Shown: one piece after another, positions 59,278 through 64,000 of the stretch
Layout: each line of letters starts with the position of its first letter
Position numbering within the stretch: position 1 is the first letter of the stretch
Source: Pseudoalteromonas sp. GCY
GTDB lineage: Bacteria > Pseudomonadota > Gammaproteobacteria > Enterobacterales > Alteromonadaceae
Assembly (NCBI RefSeq): GCF_016695175.1
Contig: NZ_CP068023.1
Coordinates: 3,653,501 to 3,717,500, forward strand
Reading direction: 5' to 3'
Length of the DNA stretch: 64,000 bases
The notes under the pieces: model-generated
Databases searched by the model: none
The model's input: only the letters and a program-made list of their open reading frames with translations
Told to the model about the DNA's origin: nothing
Position numbers and translations under genes: made by a program

Positions 59278-59802
59278 TTAGTGATGAGAGTGATGTCCTG
59301 CGTTTGATTTTTCTTTGCCACCAAACATGTCTGCAAGTGCGACGACTTCCGCCATGGTGAAGATCCTATCGCCATCAGCAAAATATAGCGTAAGCTTACG
59401 CTTCTCACCGACTTTTAATGTTTCTACTGGTTCAAACACCATTAAGTGATAACCACCAGGCTGAAATGTCACTGACTTACCAGCGGGAATAGCGAGCTCG
59501 TCAACACGTTGCATTCTCATCATATCTTCTTTATGAACGTGTTCGTGAATTTCAACCCGCTTAACGCCTTCAAGCGCTGCCTTAACCAGCACTTTATTTT
59601 GCTGCGTTGGATTTTCAATAACGAGATAACCTGCAGTTGAAGGTGCTGCTGGTAAAAAAGTACGCACGGTTGCGTTGTGAACAGAAAGTTGCTCCGAACC
59701 ATGATGATGTTCACCATGCTCATGCCCTTGATGAGCTGAAGCGTTAAAGCCGATAAAAGTTGATAAAGCAAAAATTAAGGTTTTGATTACACTTGATTTC
59801 AT
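59278..59802 (-). CDS. PCu(A)C-type periplasmic copper chaperone
   Basis: 174 residues: signal peptide (1-23, GFNASA), a His-rich N-terminal stretch (HQGHEHGEHHHG), the PCuAC domain with its copper motif (HKEDMMRMQRVDEL, then GGYHLMVF), and a short His-rich tail (GHHSHH). Such proteins deliver copper(I) to cytochrome oxidase. The His-rich ends may add extra copper-binding capacity. First gene of a three-gene same-strand set. AAGGAAAG ribosome site before the ATG. Confidence 0.92.
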   Translation of the reverse strand: MKSSVIKTLIFALSTFIGFNASAHQGHEHGEHHHGSEQLSVHNATVRTFLPAAPSTAGYLVIENPTQQNKVLVKAALEGVKRVEIHEHVHKEDMMRMQRVDELAIPAGKSVTFQPGGYHLMVFEPVETLKVGEKRKLTLYFADGDRIFTMAEVVALADMFGGKEKSNAGHHSHH

Positions 59803-59897
59803 GTTGGCTTTCCTTGGATTTATAACTGCAAATAACTATATCACAGATCCCAATTTAGCGTGTTTTTTATCTCCTACCGCCAACAAAAACCCACTGC

Positions 59898-60239
59898 TCA
59901 CACTTTTGCTTGAGCAGATTTGTCTACCACTAACCACACAATTGCAATAATACAGATGAGTGGAAATAGCACAATCAGCGAATTAAATAGCAATGTCATT
60001 ACTAGCCCAATGAACACAATAAGGAGCAACCCTAAAACACCCGCGCTCAAGAGTGCTCCTAGCACCACCAGCGCTACAATTGCAAATAGCAACGTGAGTA
60101 TTTCAAAGCCAAACCAACCTAGGTCGAATCCCATATCGAGTTGCAGATCGCTGATGTCTAACCATACCAGTGGCAGCGACACCCAAGATAGCGCCAATAA
60201 AAATACCAGCGCTAATAATATACCGGCCACGACTTTCAT
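59898..60239 (-). CDS. Small inner-membrane protein in the psp-like operon
   Basis: 113 residues from the ATG at 60239 (MKVVAGILLA), preferred to the 60299 opening that overlaps pspC. Four hydrophobic helices cover most of it: about 2-22, 35-55, 58-75 and 80-108 (LFAIVALVVLGALLSAGVLG). No named family is recognised. It follows pspC by 23 bp on the same strand, so a role in envelope stress is inferred from context alone; a PspB/PspD/PspG-like partner is possible. Confidence 0.7.
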   Translation of the reverse strand: MKVVAGILLALVFLLALSWVSLPLVWLDISDLQLDMGFDLGWFGFEILTLLFAIVALVVLGALLSAGVLGLLLIVFIGLVMTLLFNSLIVLFPLICIIAIVWLVVDKSAQAKV

Positions 60240-60262
60240 AGTGCCTACCTCATCGCCGTTAC

Positions 60263-60472
60263 TTAGTTTTCGTATTGCGCTTTTGGCATTGCAAACCAAG
60301 CGACGCCATACGCCAATAACACCAACATTGGAAACTTAAAAAACAGCAATACCGTTAGTAAACGCGTTAACCAAATTGGCATATCAAAACGTTGTGCTAG
60401 TTGCGCACATACGCCACCAATTTTCTTTGAACTATTCATTTGAGACAGTGTTGATTGATATCTGCTTTTCAT
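60263..60472 (-). CDS. pspC: PspC domain protein
   Basis: A 69-residue PspC: SSKKIGGVCAQLAQRFDMPI and then a single transmembrane helix (LLTVLLFFKFPMLVLLAYGVAW shortened: about 41-62). It is short, lacking the C-terminal extension of enterobacterial PspC, which is normal outside enterics. In E. coli PspC senses membrane stress together with PspB. The gene lies 47 bp after pspA on the same strand. Confidence 0.9.
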   Translation of the reverse strand: MKSRYQSTLSQMNSSKKIGGVCAQLAQRFDMPIWLTRLLTVLLFFKFPMLVLLAYGVAWFAMPKAQYEN

Positions 60473-60519
60473 CTTTATCCCCTTTCGTCTTGATTGCTCA
60501 GTCGTTGCTTTGGGCGAGC

Positions 60520-61176
60520 CTAGCTCGCCATTTTTTGCTTCAGTTGGGCTAATTCATCGTCGATTTGTTGTTGCTTTTGCTCATCTTCAAAGCGCTGCCA
60601 TACATCAGGTTGCCCTAAGTCATAGGATTCGACTTCGGCTTCAAGACGCGCCACCTTACGTTCTAACTCGTCGAACTTGCGCGTTGCGGAGCGCATGTCA
60701 TCGCTATTAAGCGTTTGTTTGATGGTTAACCTTGCCTTACCAGTTTCCAAGCGGCGCAACATGGCCTTTTCTTTTGCCTTTAATTGCTGAATTTTGCTTT
60801 GCAACTTGTCCGCATCTGCGCTGAGTTTTTCAAGTGCAGGCGCAAGATCATCAATTTTTTGCTGTGCTTCTTGTGCTTTTTCGGTTTCTTGCTGCTTTTG
60901 CTCAAGGGCTGAGCGGGCAAGATCTTCACGACCTTTTTCAAGGGCATGTTCGGCTTTGCTTTGCCACGTTGTCGCAGCTTTATTTGCTTGCTCAACTTGA
61001 CGCTGTGCTACTTTTTGTTGGCAAATAAGCTCAGCTGCCGTTGCACGACAATCAGATAGTGCTTCTTCTAAATCACGCACTAACTGAGTTGCCATTTTTT
61101 GTGGGTCTTCGGCTTTGTCTAATAAAGCGTTAAGTTCTGCTTTGATAAGATCTTCAATTCTGTTGATGATGGTCAT
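60520..61176 (-). CDS. pspA: PspA/IM30 family membrane-stress protein
   Basis: 218 residues, nearly all coiled coil: an N-terminal amphipathic helix (TIINRIEDLIKAELNALLDK), then the PspA motif PQKMATQLVRDLEEALSDCR and long helices to residue 215. PspA binds to stressed inner membrane and maintains the proton gradient. A GGAG ribosome site precedes the ATG at 61176, and a sigma-54-like promoter lies about 35-50 bp further up, consistent with induction as in the E. coli psp operon. No PspF activator gene is in the window. Confidence 0.93.
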   Translation of the reverse strand: MTIINRIEDLIKAELNALLDKAEDPQKMATQLVRDLEEALSDCRATAAELICQQKVAQRQVEQANKAATTWQSKAEHALEKGREDLARSALEQKQQETEKAQEAQQKIDDLAPALEKLSADADKLQSKIQQLKAKEKAMLRRLETGKARLTIKQTLNSDDMRSATRKFDELERKVARLEAEVESYDLGQPDVWQRFEDEQKQQQIDDELAQLKQKMAS

Positions 61177-61208
61177 TGTTCGGCTCCTTTTATAATATAG
61201 TTAGACTA

Positions 61209-61227
61209 TTCCAAGAGCCGTGCCAAA
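61209..61227 (-). promoter_or_regulatory. Sigma-54-type promoter of pspA
   Basis: On the minus strand TTTGGCACGGCTCTTGG: matches TGGCAC-N5-TTGC with GG-N10-GG spacing, the last base of the -12 box being G rather than C. Predicted start about 61196, 20 bp before the pspA ATG. PspA is sigma-54-controlled by PspF in E. coli, which supports the assignment. Confidence 0.65.
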
Positions 61228-61301
61228 AATAAAAACAAAATTAAATCATTGAGTTAAGGTTTTTTGAAAAGAAAAATAGATTTATTGAGAGACATTAAAT
61301 A

Positions 61302-61332
61302 GTGAAAAAGACGATAAAATCGTCTTTTTCAC
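61302..61332. terminator. Bidirectional terminator downstream of dusA
   Basis: A 14-bp perfect stem, GTGAAAAAGACGAT with ATCGTCTTTTTCAC, and a 3-nt loop. On the minus strand it follows the dusA stop by 23 bp. Confidence 0.85.
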
Positions 61333-61355
61333 ACACGGGATTGAGCTAACATATT

Positions 61356-62369
61356 TTACGCTTCAGGTACAAAAGACAGCGCCTTTTCCATCACCTCAAT
61401 GCCAGCCTCTTTTTTATGGCCATTTTCTGATAAATGACGACGGAACCCTCTCGCACCGGGCTGATTTTGAAAAATACCCAACATGTGACGCGCAATATGC
61501 CAAAAGTTTGCACCATTCGACATTTCACTTTCAAAGTAGTCATACATGCTTCTTACGACTTGATGGCGAGTTTGCGTAAACGCAGCTTCGCCATACAGCA
61601 GCTCATCAACCTGCGACAACATAAACGGGTTGCTGTAGGCTTCGCGGCCAACCATGACGCCGTCAAGGTGAGCCAAATGATGCTGACATTCCTCAAGAGT
61701 TTTAACACCACCATTAATACTGATATGCAGATCTGGATAGTCTTTCTTTAATTGATACACACGGGGATAATCAAGTGGTGGGATCTCACGGTTTTCTTTC
61801 GGGCTTAACCCTTGCAACCATGCTTTACGGGCATGAATGATAAAGTCATCACAGCCCACCGCCTGCGAGGCTTCAATCAACGCCGTAAGAAACTCATAGG
61901 AATCTTGTTCATCAATACCAATGCGCGTTTTTACCGTTACCGGAATATTCACTTGTGCCTTCATCGCCGCCACACAATCAGCAACGAGCTGAGGCTCAGC
62001 CATTAAACACGCACCAAAGCGACCATTTTGCACACGATCTGACGGGCAACCCACGTTTAGGTTTACCTCACTGTAGCCATATTCCTCAGCACGCTTAGCA
62101 CACTCTGCCAGCGCCTTAGGATCAGAACCACCCAACTGCAATGCCACAGGCAACTCATGCGCACCAAATGCTAAATAATCCCCTTTACCAAAAATAATCG
62201 CACCTGTGGTGATCATTTCTGTATAAAGCACCGCATGTTTAGTCAGCTTGCGGTGAAAGGTTCTGCAATGGCGATCCGTCCAATCCAGCATGGGTGCAAC
62301 GCTAAAGCGGCGAAAGGCTGAATCACTTGTATTTTCTGGCTTAGCGCCTGATTTAACTGAACTTTGCAT
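61356..62369 (-). CDS. dusA: tRNA-dihydrouridine(20/20a) synthase
   Basis: Start chosen at ATG 62369 (after AGAGGT) rather than the 62444 opening, giving 337 residues. FMN-dependent reduction of U20/U20a in tRNA. Key segments: [18 protein letters not shown] (N-terminal signature), [20 protein letters not shown] with the catalytic Cys, VKTRIGID, and ISINGGVKT (FMN phosphate site). The first residues ([18 protein letters not shown]) differ from usual DusA starts and may be supplied by the mobile element that abuts the gene at 62370. The gene should be functional. Confidence 0.95.
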   Translation of the reverse strand: MQSSVKSGAKPENTSDSAFRRFSVAPMLDWTDRHCRTFHRKLTKHAVLYTEMITTGAIIFGKGDYLAFGAHELPVALQLGGSDPKALAECAKRAEEYGYSEVNLNVGCPSDRVQNGRFGACLMAEPQLVADCVAAMKAQVNIPVTVKTRIGIDEQDSYEFLTALIEASQAVGCDDFIIHARKAWLQGLSPKENREIPPLDYPRVYQLKKDYPDLHISINGGVKTLEECQHHLAHLDGVMVGREAYSNPFMLSQVDELLYGEAAFTQTRHQVVRSMYDYFESEMSNGANFWHIARHMLGIFQNQPGARGFRRHLSENGHKKEAGIEVMEKALSFVPEA

Positions 62370-62479
62370 AGTACCTCTAGTGCTCTGGATCGCCTTGAAA
62401 TTCCATAAAATTCGGTATACAGTCACCCTCATGTCACCCCTCACGGGTAGGACAGATCAATAACTTATAAGGAATTCCT

Positions 62480-63550
62480 GTGGCTGGTTTTAGAATCGAA
62501 AAACGCAAGCTTAGCTCTGGCGAACTCCGCTATAAATGTATAGTTCGCGAGAAAAGCCAAGGCAAGATTATACACAATGAAAGCAAAACATTCAGCACAA
62601 AAGCACTTGCCGATACATGGGGCAAAAAGCGTGTACATGAACTTGAAACCGAAAGGGTGACTGAAAAGAAACGCACAGTCACCCTAGGCACCCTACTCAA
62701 TATGTACTTTGAAGATCACGACTTGTGGAATAGAACAGGTCGCACTAAGCAGTACGTTATTAAAATGCTGATGGATTGTGATATAGCTAAAATCCAATCT
62801 AATGCACTTAAAGTAAGTGATGTCATAGAGCATTGCAGAAACCGCCGCGATGCTGGCGCAAGCCCTTCAACTATTTATCATGATGTTGCTTATCTGCGCT
62901 CGGTGATGAAGGTGGCCTATCCCGTTTGGAACATAGACGCCAACTATAAAATATTTGAAGATGCCGTACCGGTGTTAATTGATATGGGGCTGGTTGGCAA
63001 AAGCCAAAAGCGCACCCGCCGCCCAACAAGTGATGAACTCGAACGACTACGTGAAGGACTACAAAAGCGTATGGAGTACCGCCCGAACGGCACCAAGCGC
63101 ATTCCTTACCTTGATATTTTAGACTTTAGCCTGCTGACCTGTATGCGAATTGGTGAGGTATGCAAAATCACTTGGGATGACCTAAACACCCAGCATAAAA
63201 CGGTGATGGTCAGAGATAGAAAAGACCCCCGCAAAAAAGCAGGTAATCACATGATAGTGCCGCTACTTGGTGGCTCGTTTGATATTGCACAGCGCCAACC
63301 AAAAATAGATGAGCGAATATTTCCCCACAACCCACGCAGCGTAACCGCAGGATTTCAGCGGGTACGTAATGAGTTAGGGATTGAAGATCTGCGCTATCAC
63401 GACCTGCGCCGCGAGGGAGCAAGTCGACTATTTGAAAAGGGCTATACGATTGAAGAAGTCGCCCAAGTTACTGGGCATCGGAATTTAAATATTCTTTGGC
63501 AGGTTTATACGCAGTTGTTTCCGCATAAGTTGCATTCAAAAAGTCTTTGA
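62480..63550 (+). CDS. Tyrosine integrase, dusA-associated type
   Basis: 356 residues from the GTG at 62480 (AAGGAATT ribosome site). An N-terminal AP2-like/arm-type DNA-binding part (GFRIEKRKLSSGELRYKCIV), a SAM-like core-binding domain (about 70-165) and a catalytic domain with Arg in CMRIGEVCKI, His-x-x-Arg in YHDLRREGASR, His in VTGHRNLN and nucleophile Tyr in ILWQVYTQLFP. It lies next to dusA as in the DAI family. Intact. Confidence 0.92.
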   Translation: MAGFRIEKRKLSSGELRYKCIVREKSQGKIIHNESKTFSTKALADTWGKKRVHELETERVTEKKRTVTLGTLLNMYFEDHDLWNRTGRTKQYVIKMLMDCDIAKIQSNALKVSDVIEHCRNRRDAGASPSTIYHDVAYLRSVMKVAYPVWNIDANYKIFEDAVPVLIDMGLVGKSQKRTRRPTSDELERLREGLQKRMEYRPNGTKRIPYLDILDFSLLTCMRIGEVCKITWDDLNTQHKTVMVRDRKDPRKKAGNHMIVPLLGGSFDIAQRQPKIDERIFPHNPRSVTAGFQRVRNELGIEDLRYHDLRREGASRLFEKGYTIEEVAQVTGHRNLNILWQVYTQLFPHKLHSKSL

Positions 63551-63611
63551 ATATATTAAAGTAGTGGATATAGAAACCATTAATAATTAGTTTTTTCACG
63601 ATTGAACCCAT

Positions 63612-63632
63612 AAGTGCAGTGTTCCTGCACTT
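63612..63632. terminator. Possible terminator between the integrase and the next gene
   Basis: AAGTGCAG-TGTTC-CTGCACTT, 8-bp stem; only weak T runs on either side. It lies in the convergent gap after the integrase. Confidence 0.4.
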
Positions 63633-63667
63633 ATCTTAACTTTTAAAATTAATCCAACTTTCATTTG

Positions 63668-64000
63668 TTAACTGAGTTTACGTACCACAGAGTCAATAGC
63701 CTCCAACGCTTGATCCCTGTAATCTTTCTTTACCTGTACTCTTCTACCTGCCACTGTTAGCTTACCTACAGGCATCGAAGAGAAAGGACAGCCTCTAGCA
63801 AAGGCTACAACTCCTGTCGTTCCAAAATCACGAACACTTGCCATAGCTCTTGATGGATCCTTGAAAGTAAAGGAAGTTGGATATTGTTTTACTAAATCCC
63901 TTAGGTCTGCATCCATTCCTAGCAACACAGCTTTGTAAGCAGAAGCATCCCCCATATACTGAGTAATTCGATTTTTAATTAGCAGATGAATTTTTGGCAG
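63668..64000 (-). CDS. Hypothetical protein of the dusA element, N-terminus outside the window
   Basis: At least 110 residues; the frame is open to the window edge (LPKIHLLIKNRITQY precedes MGDASAY), so the Met at 63955 need not be the start. The visible part (ADLRDLVKQYPTSFTFKDPS ... GVVAFARGCPFSSMP ... RRVQVKKDYRDQALEAIDSV) is a compact alpha/beta protein with a basic C-terminal segment. I do not recognise the family. Convergent with the integrase gene. Confidence 0.6.
   Translation of the reverse strand: MPKIHLLIKNRITQYMGDASAYKAVLLGMDADLRDLVKQYPTSFTFKDPSRAMASVRDFGTTGVVAFARGCPFSSMPVGKLTVAGRRVQVKKDYRDQALEAIDSVVRKLS

Larger units (their letters stand above)
62370..64000 (+). mobile_element. 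Start of a dusA-associated integrative element
   Basis: The integrase gene begins 111 bp from the dusA start and points away from it, the arrangement of elements whose integrases insert in the 5' end of dusA. The attachment site is expected within the codons for [11 protein letters not shown] (about 62255-62290), so the exact boundary may lie inside dusA. The far end is outside the window. Confidence 0.6.

Overview
The window looks like a chromosome segment of a marine gammaproteobacterium, most likely Pseudoalteromonas. This rests on the gene families (secreted S8 protease with two PPC domains, large TonB receptor, S9 peptidase, TIGR04219 barrel, DUF2333) and on the order of conserved genes: yhiN-like, rsmJ, prlC, gorA, then rpmG-rpmB-radC-coaBC-slmA. 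No database search was possible, so the genus is an inference.

Layout. 1-3464: end of a type I restriction locus (hsdR, cut by the window edge) with its metallopeptidase partner. 3541-15764: core genes (YhiN-like flavoprotein, S8 protease, chemoreceptor, rsmJ, response regulator, prlC, gorA), with a five-copy 107-bp array of hairpin repeats at 7500-7985. About 15759-38949: a large mobile island inserted in the last codons of gorA. It starts with four overlapping genes (three tyrosine recombinases and a coiled-coil protein), the ginABCD arrangement of GInt islands. The cargo is a DUF2971 protein, a HAD phosphatase plus metallophosphoesterase pair (broken by an IS3-family element), a nonsense-split small gene, a membrane-anchored protein, an XRE regulator with twin palindromic operators, a multiply broken AAA_13/RloC-like ATPase (hit by an IS3-family and an ISAs1-family element) and, in a distal segment, a very large propeller-type sensor kinase.

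The most interesting result concerns the island ends. The last codons of gorA (Thr-Met-Arg, stop), its 3' flank and its terminator occur twice downstream: a diverged copy at 34056-34133 and the probable native copy at 38950-39026. Both are preceded by TTCCAGATT-type repeats inverted relative to the left end at 15788-15805. So either two islands sit in tandem in gorA, or one island has grown by using a distal right end and picking up donor chromosomal DNA, including the sensor kinase. gorA itself now ends in Met-Arg-Gly and is cut off from its terminator. A new hairpin terminator lies 20 bp before ginA.

39080-62369: core-type genome again. A two-domain hydrolase lipoprotein is divergent from a membrane-bound ToxR-like regulator. 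Then come rpmG/rpmB, radC, coaBC, slmA, an S9 peptidase, a TonB receptor, a REC-GGDEF-EAL regulator with a degenerate GGDEF motif, an envelope cluster (TIGR04219 barrel, DUF2333, PCuAC copper chaperone), a pspA-pspC-membrane protein operon with a sigma-54-like promoter, and dusA. 62370-64000: start of a second mobile element, with an integrase abutting the 5' end of dusA as in the dusA-associated integrase family. It continues beyond the window.
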